Source: Larix kaempferi (lineage: Eukaryota; Streptophyta; Pinopsida; Pinales; Pinaceae). Taken from it: a stretch of 64,000 nucleotides of DNA. The stretch is taken from the NCBI GenBank assembly GCA_027924585.1, contig BSBM01000150.1, forward strand, positions 17,032,001-17,096,000. Direction: 5' to 3'. Positions 11,340-24,449 of the stretch are shown here, piece after piece. Both the position numbers and the translations under genes were made by a program. The notes beneath the pieces are model-generated. The model had not been told where the DNA came from. It ran no database searches and saw only the letters and a list, made by a program, of their open reading frames with translations. The first letter of the stretch is position 1, and the number at the start of each line of letters is the position of its first letter.

Positions 11340-12790
11340 GACATCTCCGTCCATACAAGATGTTAAACCACCTTATTGACAAAGGTTCTCTTTTTCTTCA
11401 TCGGATCTCCGATCCATCGCGGTCATCCCCGACTCAACAAGAGTGGCTCACAACAAGAACATTGGATTTCAATATACTGGATAGTTCACTATGGGATGCA
11501 TATATCAAAGCTTTGAAAGATAGCTATGTGATCTTGACTGATGTTGAAGATTGCATACAATGGTGCAGGAATCCCATAGGTGGGACCTAGAGTCCAAAAT
11601 TAGCCTACAATATGATTTGTGAAGGTCTGCAACAACCCCCAATGGAATGGTGGTTTTAAAAAATATGGATCTTTCAGTTTCCCCTCAAGGAAAAGATATT
11701 TATATGGCTACTCTTGGCTGGGAAAGTTCACGTATGGGATCACCTGATGAAGATGTTCGGGGTAGGTCTAAGTTGCTGCCCACTATGCAGTCAGCGGGTG
11801 AATCAATATCACACTTGTTCATAGCATGTCCTTACATATTGGAAATGTGGAGGAACACCTCATAGATATTGGGTAAAATCTTGATTTGGACATGCTCATA
11901 TGTTCAAGAGGCTCTAAAAATTTGGCTCGACTCACCTCTTTTTCATAATTTATAGCGCACCCTGTGCTACTCATTTGGGGGACATGGCTTGCACGAAACA
12001 AGCGGGTTTTTTAGGACATAAGTATACCCCCAAATATATATGCAGCTAAGAGATGCGCTATTCTTGGCTCCTTCCATCAACATAAGACAAAGAAAATCAG
12101 AGGTAGACTTGGGCCTATACCTATCGATGCTTCTTCAATGGAGCAACACAAGGACGAATGACCATTGGTAGCATTGGCGGTACATTACACATCTCAGAGA
12201 CTCATTGTTCAAGATCTCTGCCAATATAGGCCCAACCTCAAACAACAAGGCAAAACTTGCAGCGCTTCTGATGCTTAGTAAATTGGTGGTATTCATTGGA
12301 GTTACTAATCTTCAAATATTTGGTGACTCACATATCATGATAAACTAGCTCAAGGGTAACATGCCTCCAAAGGATATCTACCTCAAACCTATTTATGCAC
12401 AGGTTTGAAAGTACCTTGGGTATTTAGAGGATTTCTCCCCCACACACATCTATAGGGAACTTAACAATCATGCAAATGAACTTTCTAAAGAGGGGTCGTT
12501 GCTTGCTGAAGGATTTGGAGTTGTATGGGAGATTGAAAAAGATTAGATCAAGGAGATAGATCCATGACCCTTTATGCATTATATAATGTACATGGGTATT
12601 CACATATCCATGATACATATCATAGTAAAGGGTTTTTTGTATGCTTATAGATAGTATAAAAAAAATGATGTAATTATGGATGGACTACACTTCATGATAG
12701 AAGATAAATGTAAGGCACTTGTGCCTCATGAACAATATGGTTCATAATTAATAATGTTTTTGGACTGTGATATTTTTTCCGGGGAAAAAT
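11340..12790 (+). pseudogene. LINE 3' relic: zinc-finger and RNase H tail, copy 1
   Basis: This is the C-terminal end of a plant L1-like LINE ORF2, scattered over frames. Around 11,690-11,850 one frame gives IFIWLLLAGKVHVWDHLMK, then CCPLC, the zf-RVT pattern after the reverse transcriptase. From about 12,120 another gives an RNase H-like domain: NNKAKLAALL, LQIFGDSHIMIN, and PPKDIYLKPIYAQV, ending RELNNHANELSKEG. The position where RNase H has its second catalytic Glu (normally NNKAEL) is Lys. Stops and frameshifts are frequent. It ends in a 3' UTR with GGACTGTGATATTTTTTCC at 12,762. The 5' part (endonuclease, RT core) is absent. Confidence 0.7.
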
Positions 12791-12889
12791 GGTGTGCATA
12801 TACTACTTATTATAAATGGTTCGAATTATCATATAATTATAAATATGAACAAGATTAAGTGGTAGCAAATATTTGACAAATGGTATTAT

Positions 12890-13430
12890 TTATCAAAGTT
12901 GTATGTGACCAAACTACAAATTTTTGGCAATACTGAGCTTGTGATTAACTGGCTCAAGGATAATAGGCCACCAAAAGATATCTTCCTAAAGCCTTTATTT
13001 TATGAATCTTATAGGTTTCTAGAGATCTATGATGAGGCTTCCCTTCAACACATTTACAAGGGACATAATACTAAGGTAGATGATCTTTCCAAAGCGGGCT
13101 TGCAGCATGGTGAAGGAATTGGAGCAGCCTGGGAGATAGACAAAGACATGATCAAAGAGTTTGATCTCGGACCTTTTTTTGCATAAAGTATTGAACATGG
13201 GTATGCTGCTACCCATGGACTTATCACTTGACTCACCCTTTTGTGTTTGACAATAAGTAGTAACATTCTAGAAATATTACAATGATGTAATCATTGGTAG
13301 TTTTTGTGATAGTAAGTCATATGGAATATGGATGGAATCAAATTCTGACATAAATATGTGTCATTTGAACAATATGGTCCAGAATTTTAATAAAATTTTG
13401 GACTGTGATATTTTTTCCGGAGAATTTTTT
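12890..13430 (+). pseudogene. LINE 3' relic, RNase H tail, copy 2
   Basis: An open frame (12,899-13,186, 95 aa) repeats the tail of copy 1: LQIFGNTELVINWLKDNRPP, KDIFLKPLFYESYRFLE, KGHNTKVDDLSKAG and WEIDKDMIKEFD. It is followed by a 3' UTR with the same GGACTGTGATATTTTTTCC phrase (13,400) as copy 1 (12,762). TATCAAAGTTGTATGT occurs both at its start (12,891) and after its end (13,434). This is a second, less damaged copy of the same LINE tail placed directly behind the first. Confidence 0.7.
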
Positions 13431-13439
13431 TATTATCAA

Positions 13440-16400
13440 AGTTGTATGTAAAAAAATTGTATATTTATTTATATATCATTATTTATCGGAATTGTATTTG
13501 TTATTTTTTTTTATCAACATTAATAACCTTGCTTATCATTTTTTTTTGTTATTGCAAGCAATTCTTTTAATTACTATTCTAAGGAGGGGTGGTATTTTTG
13601 CATTTACAACGGGTATAATATTTGTTGTTCTGTCTAATTAATTTTTTTAGTTGCTTCTGATTACAGTGGAAAGAAATGGAATATAAATTTTAAAATAATG
13701 AGTGAAAATGAAAAATGCAAAGGTTACTAGACTCTTTAATATCACAAAACATAAAGTTTCGCATCAACATACTATATTTAACATCAATTTTGCAATTTAC
13801 GCCATAGGTCTAGACACTATGAGGCACTTGTTTTATTTCACACGAGCCCCTTAGAATTTGAGATGCTCTCAATGTGGATAAACAATATTAGAGTGTTATC
13901 ACGGGGAAGCATATATGGGTATAAACATGTGCCAAAAACTCACAAGTAAATGCATTATGATATAGTTGAATGGCCGTTGAAGAGGATATGAAATTGAAAT
14001 TGGTAGCAAGACTATCTATTTTGACAAAGTGAGAATTTTAACAAGTTTTCTTGCATCCAAATTTTCCAAATGGAATATGCAAATCTCATGTCAAAATAAA
14101 AGTTCTAATGATGAATGGGAATCGATTGGTATTGATGATGTCCCTATAGGATTAATATGCCTCTTGGCTTAGTTGTTCACTTATACAATCATGTGCTATT
14201 TAGACTATCTATATTGGTTTATAGTTCTATTGTTATTGAACTAACAACTCAAAACCTAATATGTAGATTTGTATCAAGTTTTAATCTTATATTTTCCAAG
14301 GTTTCTATTATCATTATTTTTGTCAAAAATTGAAATAATATATATAATAAACTTGATACAACTTTTCCAGGCATCCATTATTATTAATTTTGCCAAAATT
14401 CCAAACCTACAACAACTTTTTAAGCCATGCATTCTCATTGCTTTTGCAAAAAATTCAAGTCAATTATATGTTAGTTGATAAGTAGTTTGGACTATGTAGT
14501 CACTTGTTCCTTGCAAATATAAATGATGGTGTGTGTTATGTATCTTGCATAGGAGTCGATTGCTAGGACATAGTTAGAAGAAGAACATGGCTTAGCACAA
14601 TAAAACCAATAATGGAGCAAGAAGCATCATCGACAAAGTTAGCATCGAGACTCGGTGAAGTTTTAGCACCTAAGGCATGACATTGTTGTGCCTATGCATT
14701 TGAAATCCCATCCCTACACATGGGTCACTATTGAAATAAAGAAGATGTTTTTTTGGATATTGTTGGTGAATGAAGAGGATGAGTCTAGATCCGGGTGACC
14801 ACGAAGGTCATCACCTTATTCAGGGGGGAATTGTAGGTCGAGGTTGTCATCGATATCTTAGAAGAAGATGATGATATTTCATTTAATTTAATTTATTTTC
14901 CATTTGCATCATTAGTTGTTCATTTGTGTTAGTTTTGCTCCAAGGGTTTTGGTTTAGACAACAATGCGGGAGAAATAGAATAAGTGCAAATAGCCAACAT
15001 ATGGGCTATCACCTTGGGTTGAAATTAGGGGAAAACAAAAAACCATCCATCTTGGACAAAGTCAAGAACTAGACTGTTGTCAAAATTTCCTTTCTAGACA
15101 AAAATGCTCAACAGATGGATTGTCCACCTATGCTTTGAAGGGAATAAATCATTGATTGATGAATCATTCTAGACGTTTCTAGAGTTTGTAGTCACCTTCG
15201 AGGTTAAAGCAAAGCGTAAACATATAACTACATGTTGGTTACTAGCTAATATTTAATGCATGGCTTCGTTTGGGGTTTGCGGACTTGGTTCAAGGTCTAG
15301 GCTTGGATTCCTTTCAGGCCCATAATCACCTTCGTAGAGCTCAAGGTTTTGCATTGTGTAATTCCTGTCAAGGCCTTACTGAATCACCTAAAATTACTTG
15401 TTATTAAAAATTATATAGATATTATGCTTATGTTAACTTGAAACACTAGTAAGACTTGGATGTAATTTGGCTTTGCTTTGGCCACTGTTGCTTCTAGAAT
15501 CCTATGGCTACCAACAACACAGATATCACCCCTTCTAGTGTCCTTATTTGTTCCAACGTAGCATTCATGCTTAGGGTTGCATAGATGCTCCATGGTGTAA
15601 AGTGATTTGGATTTTTCTTTGGTTATTTCAGGTATAATTGCAGCTTCAAGAAACAAGAAGTTAATAGAGATTATGTAGTACAGTGCAATGAAGGGGTTAG
15701 GAATATTGTGAACCTTTACGAGGTGGAACATATGAGCGCAAGAACTTTGTGGCTGAGATAATAGTTGATATTTTCATGGTGGTGAGAGTTTACCGATAAG
15801 ATATTTGACACAGTGAAGGCCATCTATTTACAAACCGACTCATGGGAACACACATGGTAGATGCCAATGGCCTAAGGAACTTGATGAACTATGCAATGGG
15901 TAGAAGAAGGAGGAGACCGCCACATAGAAATCAAAAGGCCAACACGCACAATAATTTGATGAACTCTATAATGGGTAGAAGAGGGAGGAGCTCGTTGCCA
16001 CATTAAGTGATTGATTTGACCGAGAACGTAGCCATCAATCCAAGCAAAACTTTATTACAAATACATTGGGATATTTTTTAAAAACACATGGGAGAAGCAA
16101 TGTTGTAATAAGACCTTAAATTGTCTTTTTTCCCTTTTTTCCATGGAATAATCTTGCATAAATCCTCCAAGTACTTTCCTGTGATTCATGGATGGTAAAT
16201 AGGGTTCCAAGAGAGTTAAATCCATAACCTCCCCAACTTTGGGGGGAGAGATATCGAGTTCAGCTCATAATCACTTGAGCTAACCCTTGAGACTAATAAG
16301 ACCTCAAATTGTTATGAGATAAATGATATTTATAATTTAATTTAAATAAAGTTTTCTTAAAGCTTTGGTTATTAGGATACATATTATGCAATGAACCCAA

Positions 16401-16925
16401 AACTAATAACCGATAAAAGCGAATCAACTACAATATACATTGCATGTAAGTAGGTATAATAACTGGTGCACTACCATCACAAGAAAGAGAGCCCATTTTA
16501 GTTTAGAAAAGTCAAACACTTGATTTTTAATAATTTCCTTCACTTTTATTTGGCATGACAATGCTCCTCTAAAAATCCGTACTCTTAAGCACTTTGTCAT
16601 AGATCCATTTAATAAGGTGTTTAATAATGAAGATATTCTATCTTTGTAGAATCCCATTTAGCCTCCAAAACACTATTATGTTTTACATCATTCTCAATAA
16701 CATTAGCGTTATTCTCTTTCGTCTTGTAAAGGAGAGAGGGATTGAATGATGCAGTGGAGATATTAGCAATAACGTTTTTGGTATGAGCGCCAATCCTTTG
16801 TTTAATGGTCATTTTGTTATTGGTTTATGTTGCTCAGATTCGCTGGCCCACAACGTTACATTATATGGTTTTTTTTTTAAACGAAAAAAAATTGTAACTT
16901 GTTATTTCAAGAATCAAAGTTGCAT
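13440..16925. other. long AT-rich stretch without a supported gene
   Basis: No protein family is visible in any frame. Noted items: a GGGGGGAATTGTAGG phrase at 14,823, which resembles a polypurine tract followed by an LTR start but has no supporting pol; a short duplication near 15,885-16,005 (TTGATGAACT...ATGGGTAGAAG, twice); and an A/T run near 16,870. Some of this may be decayed LTR-element DNA. Confidence 0.35.
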
Positions 16926-17088
16926 TATCATCATGGATTTTTTTTTTTTAAACTAAAACGGTTATTTTTATTGAGATGGATAATGGTTGGCTGAAGCTTA
17001 TCAATCAAAATTACAGCTTTTCAAAACTCCACTTGTCATTATTAGATCATATCCGGATCTTATAGAACAACTGGTTAAGGCAACATAG

Positions 17089-17529
17089 CTATGGTATAGG
17101 GATCCAGAATGGCGATTCATCATTCTTGTTGTACATTCCTTGAGGTAAAAGGCAGCCTTTATTTGCTTTTGCATCCACTTCTTTATTGGATCCTCTCAAG
17201 ATGTGATAAATCCTGGAGGAAGTGAATTCACGGAGAACATAACGCAACCTTAGCAAAATCTTATTGAGAATCGAGTTGCTGAATTGGTCATCAGTATTAA
17301 GGATCTTGATCAAGATTTTAGAATCTCCAAAATCTTGTATGTCTTTGTAGCCAATTTCTTGCGCAATCTGACAAGCTTGAAGCATCCCAAATATTTTTGC
17401 GTGATTATTGGTTCTCAATCCTAAGCCCCAGTAAAAACAATCTTTTCTAAGACCATCCTGAGAATAGATAACACCGCTTGCTCCTGCAATCCCAGGATTT
17501 CCTTTTGAATCCCCGTCAAAGAAAACCAT
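17089..17529 (-). pseudogene. LINE RNase H domain (RVT_3 type)
   Basis: This is a 146 aa frame with the RNase H fold order: FFDGDSKGNPGIAGASGV (first Asp), NNHAKIFGMLQACQIA (helix normally carrying catalytic Glu), DFGDSKILIKIL (second Asp) and SNKEVDAKANKG (last Asp). The helix Glu is Lys here (AAA where GAA is expected), so activity is probably lost. It would degrade RNA in the RNA-DNA hybrid. It is separated from the upstream LINE frame by two in-frame stops and is followed by a short 3' UTR and the A-tail. Confidence 0.8.
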
Positions 17530-17577
17530 GGCTTTACCCTAAATTCTCCACCATCCTTGAAACACTGCATCTGAATC

Positions 17578-19338
17578 TCATAGACGCCATCCTGGATTAT
17601 TGAAGGGACGGACTGGAAGCTTTTGTCTATCCCTATACAAATATGTGCCAAACCACTTTTTTTCTTCAGGGAGTAGGGAGTTATCAGTGAAGGAAGGGTG
17701 ATGGACGGCTGCCTCCTTCAGAAGAGCCTTTGCCTTAGCTGCAACGATCAATGGTGAGGGCTTGAAATTGTTAAAGATCTGATTATTTCTGGCCAACCAA
17801 ATCTTCTAGCAAATGTACTTGGGGAGAGCTTGACAAATTCCGGTCCAAGTGGATTTGTGTTTAAGAGAATGAGGGTACCTTGTTTTCCACGTAGATAGGA
17901 GAATACAAATAGAGATTTGATAGGGAGCGTTTACATTGAGTCCGAGCAAGGAATTAATCCAGACTTCTTGAGAAAAAGGACAATAAACAAACAGATGATC
18001 CAGAGTTTCGATCGCCAAGCAACACAAAGGGCATTGATGAGGGCCTGCAATTCCTTTCTTCATCAAATTTTCTCTAGTTAAAACTTTCCCGTGAACAAGA
18101 ATCCATGTGAAAAAATTGACTTTAGGCAAACCGTATGAATCCCACACAAGTTCCCAGAATCCAGGTGGATGGGTTGGCGGACGGTTAGTCTGAGTAGCTG
18201 CATAACCGTGAGCAACAGTATAGAAACCTGTCTTGCCCCAGCCCCATTTATCATAGAATTGACGTTGAACATGAGCCAAACCGGTCAACGCATTATAAAA
18301 AAGAGGAATTTGGTCCTGTAAGTTTGCTGGTGTTCGAGGGAGAGTCCACGAGTTCCACTTCCCTGTAGAGTCCCATTCAGATATGTCTACCATCTTATCA
18401 AATCCAAGCTGAGAAAGCCACGTTCTTATCTCACTAAGATCAACAGAGAGGGCGAGAGGAGGGTTTCCCAAGATGATATCCTCCCAAATCCGTGTTTTGC
18501 ACCCATTTCTAGGGACTCGATATAACATTTGTTGGAAAAAAATCATCCCTTGCATACATAAATTCCATATCATCATGCCTTTAGGAGTGTTACCAGACTG
18601 CAAATTCCTGAAAGAGACTCCCTCCAGATATTTTTTCATCAAAACTTGACTGACAGGATGCTTGCGATTAGTATATAGTTTCCAAAGGATTTTTCCTCCA
18701 AGAGCGAGATTAGCCATTGCTGGATCTCTTACCTGTAAACCTCCTTCCATGAGAGGATGCTCGATAATATCCCAATTGACTAGGTGATACTTTCTTTCAT
18801 TACCCTTGCCTCCTCGCCACAGAAACTCCCTAATCAATTTTGAAATCTGAGCAGTGATCAGCTTAGGGGACAAGAGAAAGGAAGCCTGGTAAATTAAAAT
18901 GGAGGATAAAATTGTTTTTATCAGAATAAGCTTCCCAGCATAATTGAGCCACTGACCTCCCCAAGCTGCTAATTTAGATCCGATCTTACTGAGAATTTCA
19001 AGCCAAATGGTTGCCTCATTAGCTCCCAGAGTGAGAGGAAGGCCAAGATATGTGATTTTTTCCCAATTGGCGTAACCCATGAAACCCAGGAAGTGGGAAA
19101 TTTGGAGCACTGAATGATGGTCCATATTCCAACCATATACTGCGCTTTTCCTTTTGTTTACCTTTGCTCCCGAGATGTTACATAAATTATTCACAATTTC
19201 TTTATAGACCTTTGCTATTTTTATTGAAGCTCCTCCTAGCAGCAAAGAGTCATCTGCAAAAAAGGCATGGTTGATGGAGTCAAGACCTTTCACCGGCCTG
19301 ATGCCTGGAGCATTCCCAACAGGCTTTTCAACAGTCAA
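17578..19338 (-). pseudogene. LINE ORF2, RT C-terminal part and zf-RVT domain
   Basis: A 510 aa frame (17,806-19,338) starts just before the catalytic FADD box (residues 27-30). It continues through the RT thumb (GAKVNKRKSAVYGWNM, WGGQWLNYAGKLILIKTILS). A zf-RVT segment follows at roughly residues 395-470 (VNFFTWILVHGKVLTRENL, then CPLC and LDHLFVYCPFSQEVW). After a single TAG at 17,806 the same frame continues to 17,578 (NNQIFNNFKPSPLIVAAKAK), the usual linker to RNase H. It follows the N-terminal RT part with a frameshift between them. Confidence 0.85.
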
Positions 19339-20270
19339 CTTCCTACTGGGGAATCTGCCATTAGAATATACAAAAAGGGAGAAAGGGGGCAGCCTTGCCG
19401 TAAACCTCTAGTGGCTTGAAAGTAATTAGTCGGCCTGCCATTGACTAATGGAGCTATCCACGGCTTTTCAATACAAGCTTTGATCAGATTAACAAATTCG
19501 ATACTAAAGCCAAACGCAAGCAGAACTTTGAATATGAAAGAAAGTTTTACCCAATCAAAAGCATTGGCCATGTCTAGCTTTATGAGCATCCCTTGCTCCT
19601 TCTGCTGGTGACTGGAATGCAGAGCTTCCTGAACCAAGATAACATTGTCCAAAATATGTCTCCCTTTGACAAAGCCACTCTGGAAAGGAGAGATGAGTTT
19701 GTCTAACAGAGGCTTGATCCTATTGGCCAAAAGTTTGGAGAGGATTTTGTATGATGAGTTGTAAAGGGAGATAGGCCTGAAGCGGTCAAAGGACCCCAGA
19801 TTCACCTCTTTAGGAATTAAGGCAAGGAAGGTGGAATTTGTGCTGCCTCCTACCTTGGCCTTTTGCTGAGATGCTCTGATCATTCTCAGCAGATCTTTCT
19901 TGATAATAGTCCAGCAGATTCTGTAAAAGTGGATTGAAAAACCATCTGGCCCAGGAGGTTTGTCTGGCTCCATGTCCCAGATGAGATTGTTGATCTCTTC
20001 CTCAGTGTATGATATCATGAGATTGAGATTATCTTCTTTAGTGACAAGAGAGGGAATGTGAGAGAGGAAATCATTGGTGACCTCCTCACTTGCTATCCCT
20101 TTTTCTTTAAATAGGTTCTGAAAATGTAGTTCTGCCACCCCTTTAATCTCCTTTCCTTTAAGAACAGTTCCTTCAGCCAAGTCGATTTCAGAGATGTGAT
20201 TCCGAGAGAGGCAGGCTCTAAATTGTCTGTGGAAGAAAGAGGTGTTGTGGTCCCCCGATTTCAGCCACAA
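19335..20270 (-). pseudogene. LINE ORF2, reverse transcriptase N-terminal part
   Basis: A 311 aa open frame begins WLKSGDHNTSFFHRQFRA, the linker before the RT in plant LINEs. It contains PDKPPGPDGFS, RPISLYNSSYKILSKLLANR, QSGFVKGRHILDNVILVQEA, LDMANAFDWV (first catalytic Asp of RT) and GLRQGCPLSPFLYILM. In-frame sequence extends upstream past a TAG (about 20,291) to the truncation point. It ends at a frameshift near 19,335, and the RT continues in the next frame. Reverse transcriptase copies LINE RNA at the nicked target site. This copy cannot make a full protein. Confidence 0.85.
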
Positions 20271-20441
20271 ACTACAGGACTTAAGTCTCTAGTATTCCTC
20301 TTCCTGTTGAAAGGAGCGAAAGGTAGTTTGTTGGGCAACCTGTTCTTTCTCGAAATCTGAGATGTTGATAAATTTGCTTTCCATATCCATTTGCAGATCT
20401 AATAAATTCTGTACAGTTTCTTTTCTATAGCTATCATCACG

Positions 20442-21160
20442 ACTTTTTGACATCATATGCTTTTATGTATTATAGAGATTGGACATTCAATTTTACTATA
20501 GATACACACTCCTTAAGATACATTTTGGCCCTCATTTTTTTAAATTTGCAAACCCCAAGCCCTATGGGGAGTAGACAAATGTGGATGCCATCCAATAAGC
20601 ATGAGAAACATTGCAAACCTGAGAACATTATGTAATTCAATTTGAAGTATGTCATAGAGAGTTGAGGACAAGATCAATAGTTTCATGATGAACTTATACT
20701 TTAAGTGCAACTTTATTATGCCATAAAGCATTTCCCCTCTACACATCTTGTGTTTTTCATCGCATTTTATTTTGTTTAGAGCCATTTGATCCATTAGATG
20801 ACCATAGATCCAATCTAGTGCATCCATCTTGGCTCACTATATTTCCCTCCCCTAAGCGATATGCTTGGTTGTAACTTGTGAAACATTCACAATTGTACAG
20901 AGCCCCTCTTGTCATCCATCTTCCATCTATCTGTGCTCCACCATAGGATGGAACTAACATCATTGCCCATAAAGTTGATGTTGGTTGTCCATTTCAATGT
21001 CATCAATATCTAAATTGGCAACATATAGGGCTACTAGCTTACTATGCACTCTTTTAGTGCTAACTATCAAGTTAGAAAAGCTGCAACTAGAGCATCAAAT
21101 CATAAAAACCCATTTTCTAGGTCCTTGTAGTTGTAACCTCAACCTAACTATTTTCAAGCA
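20442..21160. other. flanking DNA between LINE and gypsy element, no gene
   Basis: No recognisable motif. The ORFs at 20,447-20,963 overlap on both strands and look like chance. The segment ends at the AATGA target site of the gypsy element. Confidence 0.4.
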
Positions 21161-21165
21161 AATGA

Positions 21166-22094
21166 TGTGTTGGAGAAAACTTCCTATGGCTCGGGGTGGA
21201 CCACAACAGACAGTTGACTACCAGAAATTAACTCAATTCTCAATGTTATGCTATATAAATGACAATGCTAAGATAATGAAGAAGATAACCAACCTCGATC
21301 CAAACGTTTGATGTAGATCCCCGTTGGAGCTTTCAATCCGTGCACTTGAACCTACAAATTAGTCTTGACAACCAATATACAACATGTGCATATAATATAT
21401 AAATGACATTAACATCATCAATAGAAATGGTCCATGATATTATAAATAAATGCAACCCAATGTAATATAAACACATTCACAACATTGATGGACGAGAATA
21501 TGAGTATTTCTATTAATAAATAACAAGAAGTACAATGTGATACGACCTCTTGTCAGAAACTAATCTGAACCAAGATCCGGGTCAATCCACTTGTGCCTCC
21601 ACCACTTCAATCCTCCATGGAATGGCAAACTCAAACTATGGTAGGAGTTTGGAAGGTGAACATAAAGGGTTCACAACTACAAGGATCAATGAGTGTAGAC
21701 TCAAGATAGGGAAAAAATCCACTTGAGTTCTCTTGCTCTCTTTTCTCCTCCTGTCCATAAGCCATATGTGCTCAATATATAGTCCTCTTAAAGGTAGGTG
21801 AAAGGACACATCGAGGCGTTATTGGGGAAAATGGAGGGCCAAAGGTCACCCTATGACCGCTTTTTGGGAGTAAAAAGTAATTAACTAGTAATTTTTACCA
21901 TTTTACATGCTACCCGCAGGCTATAGTGATGCAACTCGCGGGTACGTCCACTGTAATGATGCAGCTAGCGTACAGAGGAAAAAAATAGGGAAAATAGTGT
22001 GTCTGAAGGATATAAAGTGGATCTGAGTAAGTAAAATGGATCCTCTAGGCCAAAGAGTGTTGATGCTCACAAGGTGGAAAATTACGTTGTAATA
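21166..22094 (-). repeat. gypsy 3' LTR
   Basis: Starts TGTGTTGG right after AATGA. The inner end reads GTAATA where the other LTR has GTAACA, so the terminal CA has mutated to TA. Same length as the 5' LTR (929 bp). It contains an inverted repeat around the TACCCGC...GCGGGTA words (21,911-21,944). Confidence 0.92.
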
Positions 22095-22107
22095 GATGCC
22101 CCCTAAT
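22095..22107 (-). promoter_or_regulatory. gypsy polypurine tract
   Basis: On the minus strand TTAGGGGGCATC abuts the inner end of the 3' LTR. This is the expected place and composition for the plus-strand primer of reverse transcription. Confidence 0.75.
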
Positions 22108-24449
22108 GTGTGAGGTTAGAGATTGATGTTACGATGGCCGAAATACATTATAAATCTCAGAAGTGGAGTGATGGAGACACAAGTGGAAATAGCATCTCAC
22201 TCGTCATAATACAATAGTATTCCTGAGTACATGTCCATATAGTACAACAATCTGATACAATGGCCATGAATAGGCAGTACATATGTCATAAGTGATCATA
22301 GCCATGATCCCTCTACAGTAAGATATGGTCTCCTGCTGAAAAGGAAACAACTGGTGCAAACTGGAGGTACAAACTGCTGATATCTGAGAGGTGATATCTC
22401 AGATCTAAAGTCATAATCATAAGTAGCATACTGAACGCCACTATCGCCTGGGGTCTTCTACACAAGTCTTCGACGGTGCAAGTCCCATCAAGTGAATAAA
22501 GGAGTTGAGGTCGAACTTGATGTGACATCGTCTGATTACCGGTCAATGATGTATACCATTAACAGATGCGAGATAACCCACCAATAATGAAAATGGGCAT
22601 CAAGGCACAGAGCACAATCATCAAAGTGAAAATAGATGTGTTGAGGTCGAACACTAAGATGAGTCCATCGATCAGGGGACATTGATGTATTCCCAAAACT
22701 GTCGATGGCGAGAGAACCTGCCACTAATGACTGCAAGCCTCAAGGTACTCAACCGAACTCTAAGCCTCAAGTTCCAGAATAAATGGGTTGAAGTCGACGG
22801 AACGAGACTCGCTAGAAGGAGGACATTAAGGCATCCCCTATCAACCAGCGCGAGGTACCAGCTACGCTGAAAGATTTGGAAGAACTCAGGTGGAACGGAC
22901 CGACTCAATAAGGATGGCTGACATGCAATAGTCACGAGATTTGAGGAGTGCCCGACTCTGGTTTTAGGACTTCCTTTGAACAAGAGCATGAGCAGATGGA
23001 TAGACTCATGCAACATAGACTCAATATAAACTGTGTGATGCAGGAGGCATCACAAAGGGCTCCATAATGACTGGAAGCTTAACTAATCGATGGAGTAAAC
23101 TGAGAAACAAGTACAGCTCCTAAGGTCCAACTATAGTCCCGACTCATAATGTATGGAGTGGAATGAATGTTCTGTTCAAAGGCGACACAACAACTGCCAA
23201 CAAAAAGTAGTAACCATAATCCTGTCCGGCGTTTTGGAATATTTGATTTTTTTTGGTCTTTTTCATTTTTGGAAAAGCTTGAAAAGGAATAAAATTTCTT
23301 ATAGTACAACAAGTGAGGGAACACGTGTCAGATAGCGAGCAAACTAGTTCCAAGCAGTGGAACATACCTATGATCAATGCAAGGAGGCGTGTGCAGGATG
23401 TGGACACTCAGGGGGTGTTCCCTCAGGGTCAAAAGGTTATCAAACTGTGAAGGGCAAGTGTAAGCTTTGCAAGGCTCGACAGGGAAAGTGCTCGGGCACC
23501 AAGCTAACAACTGAGTAAGTGGGAGCCGGCACAAGGCTCAAGCGACAAGCAGGATGATGCAATGCAATCACAACTTGATATAAATGGGGGAGTCCTTATG
23601 GGAGATGGCCAGCATAAGACAAAGTAGAGTATGAGTCTTTATCGCATAGTCATGGCGTAACTACGAAGGACTCCAAATCCTAAGGACAAACAACGACATG
23701 GGAACCAGAATGCAAAAAGGGTTTCTAACTAGGGTAGCCATGTTCGGAAAGGCCCTACCACCACATAACAACACTTCTATAACAGTGTGAAGGTTTTGTG
23801 TCAGTTAAGAAGCGAGGTTGCACCTAGGGTTTATGAAAGTGGTCAAAAGGTCAAACGCATAATGCATGTGAAAATGACATCTAACCTATATGCCAGGTGT
23901 GAAACATACCTGCCGTAGGTGTGAAACGTTCGGAAACAACTTTCGCCGAAGAAATCTGGTAAAAAATGCTACTCCATGACATTGTATTAGTCCAAAACAA
24001 CATTAAATGGCGAAAACTATCGACAAGTGGGTTTTGAAAATTGTAAATAGTAACAAAAATTTACAATTTACAATTCATTTTTACTATTCACCCATTTGGA
24101 GTTTTGTGGTTAGTTTTCACCTCAAAGTTCAGCTGCTGATTCTGGGAGCTACGGGCGTCCGATCATCGAACCGTCAGGAGCAAGTTGGTAATCTCATCCC
24201 TACCTTCCATTTCAATGCTTTTATTTCAGTTTTCACTGGTTAAATTTTTTGTTTGGCCATGCCCTACATGGTCATGGCGCTACCCACGGGCTATAACTAT
24301 GCGGGTCGCAGGTAGGGCTGGGTACGCGCAGTCAATGCACGCGTTGACCGCGGGTACCTTCCTCTGTGAGCATAATTACTCGTGGGTACGGTCGTGAAGC
24401 TAGTTTTTTAAACAAAACTGACTAAATCCTTTGGTTTTTCTCTTTCCAG
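22108..24449. other. gypsy 3' internal region, non-coding in sense
   Basis: About 2.3 kb lies between the 3' LTR and the antisense ORF. No domain is visible on either strand. It should contain the leader or first exon of the antisense ORF, because a splice-acceptor-like tract (TTTTTCTCTTTCCAG) ends it at 24,449. I cannot place the donor. A copy of the TACCC-CGGGCTATA motif lies at 24,281-24,295. Confidence 0.5.

Larger units (their letters stand above)
16936..20431 (-). mobile_element. 5'-truncated L1-like LINE with RNase H
   Basis: On the minus strand this reads RT, zf-RVT, RNase H, 3' UTR, then an A-run (T-run on plus from about 16,938). It is flanked by TATCATCATG (16,926-16,935) and TATCATCACG (20,432-20,441), a plausible 10 bp target duplication with one mismatch. 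The endonuclease half of ORF2 and any ORF1 are missing, as usual for truncated reverse transcription. The coding body has at least one frameshift and several stops. Confidence 0.7.

Noticed and set aside
14823-14837. Polypurine tract and LTR start
   Set aside because: GGGGGGAATTGTAGG looks right, but no pol, second LTR or primer site supports it.
22682-23407. Overlapping ORFs on both strands in the gypsy 3' region
   Set aside because: Short, mutually overlapping, without motifs or splice logic linking them to the antisense ORF.
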